From the NCBI RefSeq assembly GCF_002831665.1, contig NZ_CP025118.1:1178001-1242000 (forward strand): a stretch of 64,000 nucleotides of DNA, given 5' to 3'. Position numbers and translations under genes: made by a program. A model generated the notes under the pieces. The model did not search any database and was not told the DNA's origin. It saw nothing but the letters and a program-made list of their open reading frames with translations. Shown piece after piece: positions 16,495-25,329 of the stretch (positions within the stretch are counted from its first letter, which is position 1; every line of letters begins with the position of its first letter). The DNA is from Lacinutrix sp. Bg11-31. GTDB taxonomy: Bacteria; Bacteroidota; Bacteroidia; Flavobacteriales; Flavobacteriaceae.

Positions 16495-17256
16495 ATGACC
16501 GAAAATTTAGATAAAGAATATCTTTTGTCAAGTAGAAAAAGACGAATAGCAGCGTTTTTAATTGACCATTTTACAATAACATTTCTAATAGTAGGAATTG
16601 TATTCTTATTATTAGGAACAGATTTTATGGATGAAAATAATTTTAGTAATCTAATTACTAAAATGTTACCAGCAATGCTTGTTGGTTTTCTTTTATACTT
16701 TGCAAAAGACTCTATAAAAGGAATTAGTCCTGGAAAATGGGTTATGGGAATTATGGTTAGAGACGAAAAAAATCCAACTGAAGTTCCTTCTATAGGTAGA
16801 TTATTCCTCCGAAATTTATTTTTAATAATTTGGCCTGTAGAATTTATAGTTCTTGCCTCAAGTCAAGAAAAAAAAAGACTTGGAGATAAAACTGCAAAAG
16901 CAATTGTAGTTAAAAACCCAAATAAACCAACAAAGATGCCTAGAATTCTAGCATTAGTTGGAATTGGAATTGCCTTTTTTACGTTTACAATTTTGTTTAC
17001 TGGTTCGGCTATGAAAAATTCGGATGCCTACAAAGTAGCAATTATCGAAATTGAACAAAACGAAGAAATATTATCGGAAATTGGCGGAATAAAAGATTAC
17101 GGAATGATGCCAACTGGAAGTGTGAATATTTCAAATGGATATGGAGAAGCTCAACTAGAAATAAAAGTTCTCGGAAATAAAAAGGATTTGAATGTTAGTG
17201 TTTATCTAACAAAAGAACCGAACGGAGAATGGAAATTAATAGAACTTAACAAATAA
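16495..17256 (+). CDS. RDD-family membrane protein with C-terminal Coa1-like domain
   Basis: A 253-residue protein. Residues 15-140 form an RDD domain: RRIAAFLIDHFTITFLIVG, a second helix AMLVGFLLYFAKDSIKG with the typical SPGKWVMGI, and RLFLRNLFLIIWPVEFIV. A third hydrophobic helix (ALVGIGIAFFTFTILFTG, about 151-168) leads to a soluble tail. In that tail SDAYKVAIIEIEQNEEI and YGEAQLEIKVLGNKKDL resemble the Coa1/TIM21-like domain associated with cytochrome oxidase assembly. Transport and assembly roles have both been proposed for such proteins; I cannot decide. It stands alone with over 100 bases on each side. Confidence 0.7.
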   Translation: MTENLDKEYLLSSRKRRIAAFLIDHFTITFLIVGIVFLLLGTDFMDENNFSNLITKMLPAMLVGFLLYFAKDSIKGISPGKWVMGIMVRDEKNPTEVPSIGRLFLRNLFLIIWPVEFIVLASSQEKKRLGDKTAKAIVVKNPNKPTKMPRILALVGIGIAFFTFTILFTGSAMKNSDAYKVAIIEIEQNEEILSEIGGIKDYGMMPTGSVNISNGYGEAQLEIKVLGNKKDLNVSVYLTKEPNGEWKLIELNK

Positions 17257-17662
17257 TTACTGATATACACCTTCTAAAAGTTAAGCGGTAGTTATTGCTT
17301 AATTAAAGATTAGTACTATTTTTTACATCTGGCTTTTTTTTTAAATGATTTAAGCCTTTTCCAATCAATGTGAATTAGAAACGTTAAAGATTACTTTTTC
17401 TAAATTAATTAATTGCGGAATTCAACAAAACGATATTAACACATTTGCAAACCAACAAATTTTAACTTTTTATTTGATTTTTCTAATAATAATTGAAAAG
17501 GAAAAATTTTAAGCTATCAAGGCTTTTTTTTATAAAATAATTGAGTTCAAAAAAAAACCTAATTATGACGCTTCCGTTAAAATACAAAACATAGAATTAT
17601 ACCTAATTATTTTTTTCTAGACTTACAGTATCTCAATTAAAAATGCATTATAATAAATAAAA
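17257..17662. other. 406-base gap without a recognisable gene
   Basis: The gap is AT-rich with several T-runs. On the plus strand a frame without a start codon (about 17366-17512; CELETLKITFSKLINCGIQ) stays open for about 50 codons, but resembles nothing I know and may be chance or a remnant. No RNA gene, clear terminator or promoter is seen. Confidence 0.4.
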
Positions 17663-19237
17663 ATGGAGTACGATTATATTATTGTTGGAAGTGGTTTTGG
17701 AGGTTCGGTTAGTGCTTTAAGATTATCAAAAAAAGGATACAAAGTTTTAATTATTGAAAAAGGAAAATGGTTCGAGACTAAAGATTTCCCGAAGACCAAT
17801 TGGAATTTTAGAAAATGGCTGTGGATGCCAGGATTGCGTTTCTTTGGGATCATGAAACTAAGTATCTTCAAACATGTAGCAATACTATCTGGAACTGGAG
17901 TTGGTGGTGGTTCTTTAGTTTATGCTAATACATTGCCTATCCCAAAATCAACATTTTTTGAAACTGGTTCTTGGAGTAAATTAGGTGACTGGGAAACGGA
18001 ATTAGAACCTTATTATAAGGTTGCCTTAAAAATGCTTGGAGCAACCAAAACACCAAAACTATTTGATGGAGATATTGGGCTAAAAAAAGTAGCAAAAAAG
18101 CTTAATATGGAAGATAAGTTTGATGCCACAAATGTTGCTATATATTTTGGTGAAGAAAATGTGACAAAAGACGATCCTTATTTTGATGGCAAGGGACCAG
18201 AAAGAACAGGTTGTAATTTTTGTGGTGCTTGCATGACAGGATGTCGAAATAATTCTAAAAACACATTAGACAAAAACTACTTGTATTTAGCTCAAAAATA
18301 TGGAGCAGAAATTTTAGCAGAACATGAGGTATATAATGTTAGTCCTTTAGATACCGAAGATGGTGAAAACGGCTACGAAATAGCATTAAAAACAAGCACT
18401 AAATTCTTTACCAAACGAAAAAAAATTAAAAGTAAAGCTGTTATTTTTTCTGGAGGCGTTTTAGGAACGATTAAACTTTTACTAAAAATAAAAACGAGTT
18501 CATTACCTAATATTTCTGATAGATTAGGACAAGATGTAAGAACAAATAATGAAACTTTAGTTAGTGTTTCTAGTCTTGAAAAAGATAAAAATTATTCTAA
18601 AGGTGTAGCAATTGGTAGTATTTTAGATACTGATGAAAATAGTCATCTCGAAATTTGTAGATATTCTGAAGGATCAAATGCATGGAAATTAATACACCTA
18701 CCTTATGTTACAGGTAAAAACATCTTCTCTCGCTTTTCCAAAATTGCTATAGCTTTAATAAAATCGCCTGTCAAATATTTTAAAATTTATTTTGTGAATA
18801 GTTGGTCAAAAAAAACTGTTGTTCTTCTTTTTATGCAAACTTTAGATAGTACTCTTAAGTTTAAGAGAAACAGTCTTGGTTTTATGAGTTCTACAGTTAG
18901 TACAGGAAAAAAACCGACTCCTTTTATTAAAGAATCTGTTAAATTAATTAAAGAATATAGTAAGGCTGTAAATGGTGTGAGTACTTCATTTGCATTAGAA
19001 ACTATTGCAGGTATTCCTTCGACTGCACATGTTTTAGGAGGTGCTGTGATGGGAGAAAATCCATTAGAAGGTGTTATTGATAAAAACAATAAAGTCTTTG
19101 GGTATAAAAATCTTTATATTATTGATGGTTCTATGATTTCTTCAAATCCTGGAGTAAATCCTTCTTTATCAATAACAGCCATTGCAGAACGAGCTATGGA
19201 TCAAATACCCAGTAAAAAAGGAGCTATAATTGATTAA
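17663..19237 (+). CDS. GMC-family oxidoreductase (cholesterol oxidase-like)
   Basis: A 524-residue FAD enzyme. The dinucleotide-binding motif IIVGSGFGGSVSALRL begins at residue 6, GTGVGGGSLVYANTL near 80 is the second GMC motif, and the C-terminal IIDGSMISSNPGVNPSLSI is the GMC active-site region. The cysteine-rich insert TGCNFCGACMTGCRNNSKN suggests an iron-sulfur-like or structural metal site found in the cholesterol-oxidase-like subgroup. The substrate is likely a sterol, alcohol or similar lipid but cannot be determined. The next gene, an alpha/beta hydrolase 32 bases downstream, is probably in the same transcript, consistent with degradation or remodelling of an ester or alcohol. Confidence 0.85.
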   Translation: MEYDYIIVGSGFGGSVSALRLSKKGYKVLIIEKGKWFETKDFPKTNWNFRKWLWMPGLRFFGIMKLSIFKHVAILSGTGVGGGSLVYANTLPIPKSTFFETGSWSKLGDWETELEPYYKVALKMLGATKTPKLFDGDIGLKKVAKKLNMEDKFDATNVAIYFGEENVTKDDPYFDGKGPERTGCNFCGACMTGCRNNSKNTLDKNYLYLAQKYGAEILAEHEVYNVSPLDTEDGENGYEIALKTSTKFFTKRKKIKSKAVIFSGGVLGTIKLLLKIKTSSLPNISDRLGQDVRTNNETLVSVSSLEKDKNYSKGVAIGSILDTDENSHLEICRYSEGSNAWKLIHLPYVTGKNIFSRFSKIAIALIKSPVKYFKIYFVNSWSKKTVVLLFMQTLDSTLKFKRNSLGFMSSTVSTGKKPTPFIKESVKLIKEYSKAVNGVSTSFALETIAGIPSTAHVLGGAVMGENPLEGVIDKNNKVFGYKNLYIIDGSMISSNPGVNPSLSITAIAERAMDQIPSKKGAIID

Positions 19238-19269
19238 AAATAATTGACAGCTATTAAAGCTATAAGTCT

Positions 19270-20229
19270 ATGAAATACATAATTAAAGTTTTAAAAATTA
19301 TTTTAACTATTACTATACTTGTAACTATAGGTATAGTCCTTTTGTTTGGTCATCGCAATATTCCGTTAAATGAATTAAAAGCGAAGTACACTAATGCAGC
19401 TTCTTCATTCATTTCTGTTAATGGCATGGATGTTCATTTTCGTGACGAAGGAAACAAAAACGATTCCATTCCAATTGTACTAATTCACGGAACAGCATCT
19501 AGCTTACATACGTTTGATACCTGGACCAATAACTTAAAAAAAACGAATCGAGTAATAAGGATGGATCTTCCAGCGTTTGGTTTAACTGGACCTTTTCCAG
19601 ATGGCAACTATTCTATACATCATTATACGTCTTTCTTAAAAGATTTTTTAATGGGCTTAAACATTAAAGAATGTATATTAGTTGGAAATTCTTTAGGAGG
19701 ACAAATAGCATGGAATTTCACCTTAGAGCAGCCAGAGATGGTAGAAAAGCTAATTTTAATAGATGCTGCTGGATATACTAAAGTCTCAAAAAGTGTCCCA
19801 ATAGCTTTTAAATTAGGCCAGACTCCTATGCTTAATAAACTACTTACCTACATAACACCTCGTTTTATGGTTAGAGCGAGTGTTGAAAATGTATATTTTG
19901 ATAAATCTAAAGTAACAGACTCTTTAGTTGATAGGTATTTTGAACTTACTCTGAGAAAAGGTAATCGTCAAGCATTTTTAGATAGACTTAATATAACTGC
20001 GGCAAAGACTTATACTAATATTAAAAATATTAAACAACCAACGCTTATACTTTGGGGAGCTAAGGATTTCTTAATTCCTATGGAGAATGCTTATAAATTT
20101 CAAGAGGATTTACCAAATAGCACATTAATTATATTAGAAAACATTGGCCATACACCTATGGAGGAAAGTCCTATTGAAAGCCTTAAATCTTTGGTTATTT
20201 TTTTAGGTAGCACACAGGTAAAAGAATAA
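19270..20229 (+). CDS. Alpha/beta hydrolase
   Basis: A 319-residue hydrolase with an N-terminal hydrophobic helix (about residues 7-29, IILTITILVTIGIVLLFG), so probably membrane-anchored or exported. It has the oxyanion motif VLIHGTASS, the nucleophile elbow GNSLGG, the acid in LILWGAKDFLIP and the catalytic histidine in NIGHTPMEE. This is a complete Ser-Asp-His triad. It follows the GMC oxidoreductase by 32 bases. The substrate is unknown; the C-terminal cap region is ordinary for esterase/lipase-like members. Confidence 0.88.
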   Translation: MKYIIKVLKIILTITILVTIGIVLLFGHRNIPLNELKAKYTNAASSFISVNGMDVHFRDEGNKNDSIPIVLIHGTASSLHTFDTWTNNLKKTNRVIRMDLPAFGLTGPFPDGNYSIHHYTSFLKDFLMGLNIKECILVGNSLGGQIAWNFTLEQPEMVEKLILIDAAGYTKVSKSVPIAFKLGQTPMLNKLLTYITPRFMVRASVENVYFDKSKVTDSLVDRYFELTLRKGNRQAFLDRLNITAAKTYTNIKNIKQPTLILWGAKDFLIPMENAYKFQEDLPNSTLIILENIGHTPMEESPIESLKSLVIFLGSTQVKE

Positions 20230-20311
20230 CATTTCCTGACAAAAAATACTAGAATTTGCTTAAAATAATAGATTATTTCTTCTGAAACTTCTCTATCAAA
20301 AAAAACAAAAG

Positions 20312-20345
20312 AAAAAGCCACTTCACGCAGGTTAAGTAGCTTTTT
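20312..20345. terminator. Terminator after the hydrolase gene
   Basis: AAAAAGC-ACTT pairs with AAGT-GCTTTTT, with one mismatched base in the stem, around CACGCAGGTT. It lies 83 bases after the hydrolase stop and has A/T tracts on both sides, so it could serve either strand. Confidence 0.7.
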
Positions 20346-20464
20346 GAATCTTGTAGTAGGTAAATGTTTCTTTTTAGGGACTTGGGTAAAAGTTTACTTT
20401 ATGTTTCATCCGCATACTACATATATTGTATTCCAATTATTATACCATAAACAATATTCTACTT

Positions 20465-20496
20465 AAAAAAGCTGTACTATTTTATAAAAAACAGCT
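20465..20496 (-). terminator. Terminator after the plsC-like gene (minus strand)
   Basis: On the minus strand AGCTGT (20496-20491) pairs with ACAGCT (20475-20470) and is followed by six T. It starts 25 bases beyond the stop at 20521, so it ends the kdsB-to-plsC cluster. Confidence 0.6.
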
Positions 20497-20520
20497 GCTA
20501 ATGTTTAATTCTAAATAACT

Positions 20521-21069
20521 TTAGGAATATTCTGATATTTTACCAATAACTCCTTTGTAAAAAGAATGCATATACTTAAAATCTGCTTCAATGTCATCTG
20601 TAGGATAAAAGGGCTCAGAAATGGTATTTGTTTTATTCTTAAAATCTAGAGTAAACATTATTATTGGTACGTTTGCTGCTTTAGCAATGTAATAAAAACC
20701 AGTTCTCCACTTCTCTACTTTCCTTCTAGTACCTTCTGGAGCAAAGGTTATTCTAAATTCTTCAAATTTATTAAACTCTTTAGCTATAGCTTCTACTTTA
20801 TTTTCGTTAGTATTTCGGTTTAAAGGCACACCACCAATTGCTCTAAAATAATAACCTAATGGCCAGGTAAATAATTCTTTTTTACCTACAAAATTGGTTT
20901 TTATATTAATAACTCTTCTAAGGAAAACTCCAATATAGAAATCATGCCAACTGGTATGAGGTGCAGCAATTATTACTGCTTTTTTTACAGTATCCTTAGA
21001 CATTGTAGTATTGCCTGCTATTTTCCAGCCTAATAATTTGAAGTATAAAAATTTATAAAAACTAAGCAT
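20521..21069 (-). CDS. Lysophospholipid acyltransferase family protein (PlsC-like)
   Basis: A 182-residue acyltransferase with the catalytic HX4D motif (H38 to D43 in PHTSWHDFY), the glycerol-phosphate binding motif FAPEGTRR (about 111-118) and the preceding GGVPLNRN strand. It is shorter than classical PlsC (about 240) and belongs to the compact Bacteroidota group. It begins 1 base before the end of the KdnB-like gene and is probably the last gene in a minus-strand cluster concerned with lipid and envelope chemistry. It may acylate lysophosphatidate or an envelope lipid; the substrate is not visible in the sequence. Confidence 0.85.
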   Translation of the reverse strand: MLSFYKFLYFKLLGWKIAGNTTMSKDTVKKAVIIAAPHTSWHDFYIGVFLRRVINIKTNFVGKKELFTWPLGYYFRAIGGVPLNRNTNENKVEAIAKEFNKFEEFRITFAPEGTRRKVEKWRTGFYYIAKAANVPIIMFTLDFKNKTNTISEPFYPTDDIEADFKYMHSFYKGVIGKISEYS

Positions 21070-21070
21070 A

Positions 21071-22153
21071 CTACATTTTTTGATAGAGTGCTTTAAGCTT
21101 GTCTCGTGTTATTGTTTTTTTCCATTGTTTACCAATAGCATTTTCCCAAAGTGGTTCTAAACTTAAAGCAACATTAATCATGATATCGAATTCTTTGTCT
21201 GATAGGTCTTTACAAATACCTTGAGGTAAAGTAATCTTATGCTTTGCTTTCATTTCTTTAAACATAGCTACTCCTTCTGGATAATATTCATCTAAGTGGT
21301 CGAATACAATACAATTACCAATGCCATGTTTTACACCAAGCAAATAGCCTAAACCATAGCTTAAAGCATGTGCAACACCAACTTGAGAATAGGCAATACT
21401 CATACCTCCATGCCAACTCGCCATCATGAGTTTATCTTGAGAATCCTGATCACTTAAATCATCTTCTAAGAAAATCTCTTTACAAAGTGTGTATGCTTTT
21501 TCTCCATAAGTTTTACTAAATGCATTTAAAAACGTTCCATTAAGCGATTCTACGCAATGTACAAAACAGTCCATTCCTGTATAAAACCACTGGTCTTTAG
21601 GTACATCTTTTGTTAATTCTGGATCTAAAACTACTTGATCAAATGGTGTATAATCACTATTAATACCAAGTTTACGTTCTGGACCTGTTAAAATAGTCGT
21701 TCTAGAAACTTCTGCTCCTGTTCCCGAAATGGTAGGAATACCAACATGATAAACGGCAGGATTTTTTACTAAGTCCCAACCTTGATAATCTTTGGCCTCT
21801 CCATTATTTTTAAGCATTATAGAAACTGCTTTGGCAATATCTAAAACGCTTCCACCTCCAATACCAATAATACCAGATGGCAATTCTTTAAAATTAAGGA
21901 TAATTTGCTCTACTAACTCGTCTATTTGAGACGTTTCTGGTTCTTTGGCTGCAGAGACGTATATTAATTTATCGTCGTAAGACAAAGGTATTCTTGAGGT
22001 TAACCAAGCATTACCTTTAAAAACATCGTCTACAAAAAATATAAATGGCGCTTTGGTATTCAACCTTTTAGGAGAAAGAATTTCTTCTAACTGATTAAAA
22101 CTACCTCTTCCAAAAATTACCTTGGACACCATTGGAAAATTCTTATAACTCAT
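21071..22153 (-). CDS. kdnB: Iron-containing alcohol dehydrogenase, KdnB-like (Kdo 8-oxidase)
   Basis: A 360-residue group III dehydrogenase. GIGGGSVLDIAKAVS is the nucleotide-binding loop. GMDCFVHCVESL and VAHALSYGLG with KHGIGNC contain the metal-binding Asp and histidines. Its sequence style (KVIFGRGSFNQLEEIL, YQGWDLVKNPAVYHVGIPT, TGAEVSRTTILTGPERKLG) matches Shewanella KdnB, which oxidises the C8 hydroxyl of Kdo before amination to 8-amino-Kdo. The kdsB gene for CMP-Kdo synthesis lies two genes upstream in the same cluster, which supports the call. The partner aminotransferase KdnA is not in the window. Confidence 0.8.
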   Translation of the reverse strand: MSYKNFPMVSKVIFGRGSFNQLEEILSPKRLNTKAPFIFFVDDVFKGNAWLTSRIPLSYDDKLIYVSAAKEPETSQIDELVEQIILNFKELPSGIIGIGGGSVLDIAKAVSIMLKNNGEAKDYQGWDLVKNPAVYHVGIPTISGTGAEVSRTTILTGPERKLGINSDYTPFDQVVLDPELTKDVPKDQWFYTGMDCFVHCVESLNGTFLNAFSKTYGEKAYTLCKEIFLEDDLSDQDSQDKLMMASWHGGMSIAYSQVGVAHALSYGLGYLLGVKHGIGNCIVFDHLDEYYPEGVAMFKEMKAKHKITLPQGICKDLSDKEFDIMINVALSLEPLWENAIGKQWKKTITRDKLKALYQKM

Positions 22154-22181
22154 TGACTTTTAGTCTTAGTTTGTAAAGTTA

Positions 22182-22799
22182 TTACTTATTTAGTCTTTTT
22201 TGAAATAATTCTGAAAATAAACTTAAATGATATCCATCTACAAGAGCGTGATTAACATTTATTGCTACATTCATTATTTTTTCTTTATTTATTTCTTTCA
22301 TTTTTCCAAATGCCAATTTTGGAACAGATTCTTGCAAACCTGAAACTGGCTCTTTGTGGCCCGAAAAATCCGACCAAGGCAAAGCAGAACAATGAATACA
22401 ATCTAACCCATTTTTAAGTGGGAAAAGATTGTTTGAGCTTTCAATACGTAGTTTTTCTTCTTGAAAATTAGACAAAAATAAGTCTAAATTTTCGTTATAA
22501 TCTATATATGAAAAACCAAATGTTTTATTCTCTCTCATAATAGTTGCAGAGGCATTAATGGTATTAAAACTTACCACCTTATTATCTACAATTCTATATT
22601 TTAAATTCTCGACACTATTAATGGCTTGCATGCAAGCATGTAAATAAGTACCAAAAAAGCTTATATTATTATCTTTAGAAAATGCGTGAGCTTTAGTAAC
22701 ATTAAAAGGAATGGTTATACCAAAATAAGGGTCTTTCAGTTTTGAAAAATGCTCAAAATGTTCCTTTCTATTCCATGTATTTATATCTAACGTTTTCAA
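22182..22799 (-). CDS. Chloramphenicol acetyltransferase-like acyltransferase
   Basis: A 205-residue protein of the CAT fold: WNRKEHFEHFSKLKDPYFGIT near the N-terminus, SALPWSDFSGH in the middle, and the catalytic region INVNHALVDGYHLSLF at the end. The HxxxDG motif is intact (His followed by ALVDG), but the first histidine of the usual HH pair is Asn. The chemistry is acetyl-CoA dependent O-acetylation. Resistance to chloramphenicol is possible, but its position between kdnB and a HAD phosphatase makes modification of an envelope sugar or metabolite at least as likely. It lies 2 bases from the HAD gene. Confidence 0.8.
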   Translation of the reverse strand: MKTLDINTWNRKEHFEHFSKLKDPYFGITIPFNVTKAHAFSKDNNISFFGTYLHACMQAINSVENLKYRIVDNKVVSFNTINASATIMRENKTFGFSYIDYNENLDLFLSNFQEEKLRIESSNNLFPLKNGLDCIHCSALPWSDFSGHKEPVSGLQESVPKLAFGKMKEINKEKIMNVAINVNHALVDGYHLSLFSELFQKRLNK

Positions 22800-22801
22800 T
22801 T

Positions 22802-23506
22802 TTACTCTAATAATTTTGGAAGATCTAATAAACTATTTAAAGTTTTATAGGTCTTTTTATTTGCATCTTTTTCTGTTACTTCTTCATGAGCCCAAGTGGT
22901 ATGAAATGGAATATGAATTGCCTTTGCTCCTATTGCCACTAATGGTAAAATATCAGATTTTAATGAGTTTCCAATCATTAAAAAATGTTCAGGTTTTATA
23001 TCTAAATGTTTAAGTAACCTACTATAATTGTCTTCTTTTTTATCGCTTAAAACTTCTATATGATGAAAATAATCAAGCAATCCAGATTTTTGAAGCTTAC
23101 GTTCTTGGTCTAACAAATCGCCTTTTGTTACTACAATTAACCTGTATTTTTTCGATAATTCCTTAAGCACTACTTCTACTCCATCTAACAAGTCTACAGG
23201 CTTATTAATCATCTCTTTCCCTATCTCTAATATTTTCTCTATGGTTTTATTAGACACTGTATTATTAGATAACTCTAATGCCATTTCTACCATAGATAGA
23301 ACAAAACCTTTAACACCATAACCGTAAACTGGAAGGTTTTTCATCTCCATTTTAAAGAGCTCTTGGTCTATTTTATTTTCAGTTTCAAATCTATTTAGCA
23401 ATTTTGAAAATTCACTTTCAGCATCACGAAAATAAGTTTCGTTTACCCAAAGCGTATCATCTGCATCAAAACCTATAACTTTTATATTTTGGTACTCTTT
23501 GTTCAA
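22802..23506 (-). CDS. HAD-superfamily hydrolase
   Basis: A 234-residue phosphatase. The nucleophile motif is GFDADDTLWVNE (DxD) at about 12-23, motif II lies in LIVVTKGD, and motifs III/IV in LMIGNSLKSDILPLVAIGAKAIHIP. A cap of about 90 residues sits between motifs I and II, as in the YjjG/PGP-like subgroup. The substrate is unknown; nucleotidase or sugar-phosphate phosphatase activity would fit. It sits immediately upstream of the CAT-like gene and 69 bases downstream of kdsB. Confidence 0.85.
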   Translation of the reverse strand: MNKEYQNIKVIGFDADDTLWVNETYFRDAESEFSKLLNRFETENKIDQELFKMEMKNLPVYGYGVKGFVLSMVEMALELSNNTVSNKTIEKILEIGKEMINKPVDLLDGVEVVLKELSKKYRLIVVTKGDLLDQERKLQKSGLLDYFHHIEVLSDKKEDNYSRLLKHLDIKPEHFLMIGNSLKSDILPLVAIGAKAIHIPFHTTWAHEEVTEKDANKKTYKTLNSLLDLPKLLE

Positions 23507-23575
23507 TTTTTATTTCTTCTTAAATTTTTATAAAAATATTGAGTATTCAAACTTAAGTAAGCTAAAACTGCCTAC

Positions 23576-24304
23576 TTATTTCCACAACTTCTTAGCGCGT
23601 TCTAAATCTTCTGGTGTGTCTATTTCTACACCTTGTACATTTGTCTCCACCATTTTTATACGCTTTCCATACTCTAAATAACGTATACATTCTATTTTCT
23701 CTGAAGCCTCCAATATTTGCATTGGCAAACGATAGAAGTCTAATATTGCTTGTTTTCTAAACGCGTAAACGCCTTTGTGCTTATAGTATTTTGTTGCTAC
23801 TTCTTTGTCTCTTGGATACGGAATTGGGCTTCTAGAAAAATATAAAGCAAAGCCTTTTTGGTCAACAATTACTTTAACAGTATTTGGGTTCTTTATCTCT
23901 TCATCATCTGTAATATGAACCATTAAAGACGCTAAATCTACTTCTTTTTTAGTGTCTTCCTTAAATACTTTTATTAGTTTTTTAAGCGAAGCGACCTCTA
24001 TAAAAGGCTCGTCTCCTTGAACATTAATAACAACATCAACATCTAAAAACTCTACAGCTTCGGCAATTCTATCGCTTCCACATTCGTGTTCTTTAATACT
24101 CATTATAACTTTTCCGCCTATGCTTTCAATTTCTTTAAAAATGATATCACTATCTGTTACCACAACCACATCATCAAACAATTGGGTAGCAACAGTAGCC
24201 TCGTAAGTACGAGTAATAACAGGTTTACCTCCCAAATCTTGCATGAGTTTACCAGGAAAACGAGATGCACTGTATCGTGCAGGAATCATTGCGATTATTT
24301 TCAT
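23576..24304 (-). CDS. kdsB: 3-deoxy-manno-octulosonate cytidylyltransferase
   Basis: A 242-residue enzyme activating Kdo to CMP-Kdo for lipopolysaccharide core assembly. The signature [15 protein letters not shown] lies at 6-20 and [11 protein letters not shown] near 96; [15 protein letters not shown] and [12 protein letters not shown] complete the KdsB pattern. Length is normal. It is the first gene of the minus-strand cluster (kdsB, HAD, CAT-like, kdnB, plsC-like), with a promoter-like TATTTTTG about 40 bases upstream. Confidence 0.95.
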   Translation of the reverse strand: MKIIAMIPARYSASRFPGKLMQDLGGKPVITRTYEATVATQLFDDVVVVTDSDIIFKEIESIGGKVIMSIKEHECGSDRIAEAVEFLDVDVVINVQGDEPFIEVASLKKLIKVFKEDTKKEVDLASLMVHITDDEEIKNPNTVKVIVDQKGFALYFSRSPIPYPRDKEVATKYYKHKGVYAFRKQAILDFYRLPMQILEASEKIECIRYLEYGKRIKMVETNVQGVEIDTPEDLERAKKLWK

Positions 24305-24343
24305 TTATAAAAGCTGAAGTTTTTAGCTGAATTATTAACTAGT

Positions 24344-24351
24344 CAAAAATA
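24344..24351 (-). promoter_or_regulatory. -7 promoter element for kdsB cluster
   Basis: On the minus strand the sequence is TATTTTTG, matching TAnnTTTG, 39 bases before the kdsB ATG. No clear -33 TTG is seen. Confidence 0.35.
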
Positions 24352-24424
24352 TAATTTTTAAACCGAAATAAAGATTTTTTTGAAACCAAATGTCATCAAA
24401 ATGCTACAGGAGATTTCTTTTTTG

Positions 24425-24991
24425 TTATTCCTTACGAGATTTAAACTTTTTATAAAGCTTAAATATGATGAACAAAATAATGAAAACTAAAAATATAGCA
24501 ACTATTGGAAATACAATAGAAACAGCAGATATTACTATTGCTGTGCCTGTTTCTACCGTAGAAACTACAGGATTTGCTATGCCTCCTGTTGTTACAGTCG
24601 AGGCTAACCTAGTTACTCCAGAAGTACTTGCAACAGCTGCTGCTGTTCCTCCTCCTGCAATTATTGCTAAAGCCCAAGTTATTACTGGACTTAGATCTGC
24701 AACTGTAGAAACCATTACTGCAGTTCCAGCAATAGCAGCTAGCGGAATGGCTACCGAATCTAACAAATTATCTACATAAGGAATATAGTAGGCAAAAATC
24801 TCTACAACTGTAGCAACACCTAAAACTATTAATGCAGACAAACTTCCTATCCATTGCCAGGATTCATTTAATTCCCAGCTACCTAAAAAGGCTGTTAGAC
24901 TTAATGCAAACAACGGTACGAATACTCGAAAACCTACTGATGCAGATAATCCTATGCCTAGGCAAATACTAATTATTGTTTCGCTCGTCAT
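24425..24991 (-). CDS. DUF4126 family membrane protein
   Basis: A 188-residue hydrophobic protein with about five predicted membrane helices. The N-terminus GIGLSASVGFRVFVPLF and the central LLDSVAIPLAAIAGTAVM match DUF4126. A glycine/alanine/threonine-rich stretch (AIIAGGGTAAAVASTSG and TRLASTVTTGG) lies between helices. The C-terminus is basic (KLYKKFKSRKE). Function is unknown for the family. Its start overlaps the preceding small membrane-protein gene by 23 bases, suggesting translational coupling. Confidence 0.85.
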   Translation of the reverse strand: MTSETIISICLGIGLSASVGFRVFVPLFALSLTAFLGSWELNESWQWIGSLSALIVLGVATVVEIFAYYIPYVDNLLDSVAIPLAAIAGTAVMVSTVADLSPVITWALAIIAGGGTAAAVASTSGVTRLASTVTTGGIANPVVSTVETGTAIVISAVSIVFPIVAIFLVFIILFIIFKLYKKFKSRKE

Positions 24992-25193
24992 TATTTAATT
25001 TATTAAGTGATCTTTTATAAATAAAGTGCATAACAAAACCGTAAACCACACCTCCTGCTAACCATATAAGGATTTGTTTAGGAAGTTTATCCCAAGCAAA
25101 GTCATTACTAACAACATCTAATACAATGGAAAAGACAAACATAATTAGAGCAAAAATGAGACCTTCAATAAACCAATGAAAGCGTTTTTTCAT
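24969..25193 (-). CDS. Small membrane protein (74 aa), unknown
   Basis: It has two predicted membrane helices (about residues 9-27 and 42-60: EGLIFALIMFVFSIVLDVV and ILIWLAGGVVYGFVMHFIY) with a basic N-terminus (MKKRFHWF) and an Asn-rich tail. No family is recognised. The 23-base overlap with the DUF4126 gene and the shared strand argue that it is real and co-translated. Confidence 0.6.
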   Translation of the reverse strand: MKKRFHWFIEGLIFALIMFVFSIVLDVVSNDFAWDKLPKQILIWLAGGVVYGFVMHFIYKRSLNKLNNDERNNN

Positions 25194-25255
25194 AATAAAA
25201 TGTGTTATAATATATTTTAAATTCTTTGTTAAGATAGTACTTAAAATTAATTTTC

Positions 25256-25320
25256 AAAAAATCTTGTTGATGAAATTTATCTAAAATAAATCAATCATGC
25301 TTTTTATGCCAACAAGATTT
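25256..25320 (-). terminator. Large-loop terminator after the RecD-like helicase gene
   Basis: AAATCTTGTTG (25320-25310 on minus) is an exact 11-bp inverted repeat of 25259-25269, separated by 40 bases. On the minus strand the second arm is followed by a run of T (plus-strand A at 25256-25261). It starts 10 bases after the helicase stop. Confidence 0.5.
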
Positions 25321-25329
25321 AAAACCTTT

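Noticed and set aside
22182..22799. Calling the CAT-like gene a chloramphenicol-resistance determinant
   Set aside because: The fold is clear, but one active-site histidine neighbour is changed (Asn for the first His of the HH pair) and the context is envelope sugar metabolism, so a resistance role is not supported.
24465..24779. 104-codon plus-strand ORF rich in Ala/Thr/Val
   Set aside because: It is a shadow of the DUF4126 gene: low-complexity Ala/Gly/Thr codons on the minus strand keep the opposite strand open. The minus frame has clear family homology.
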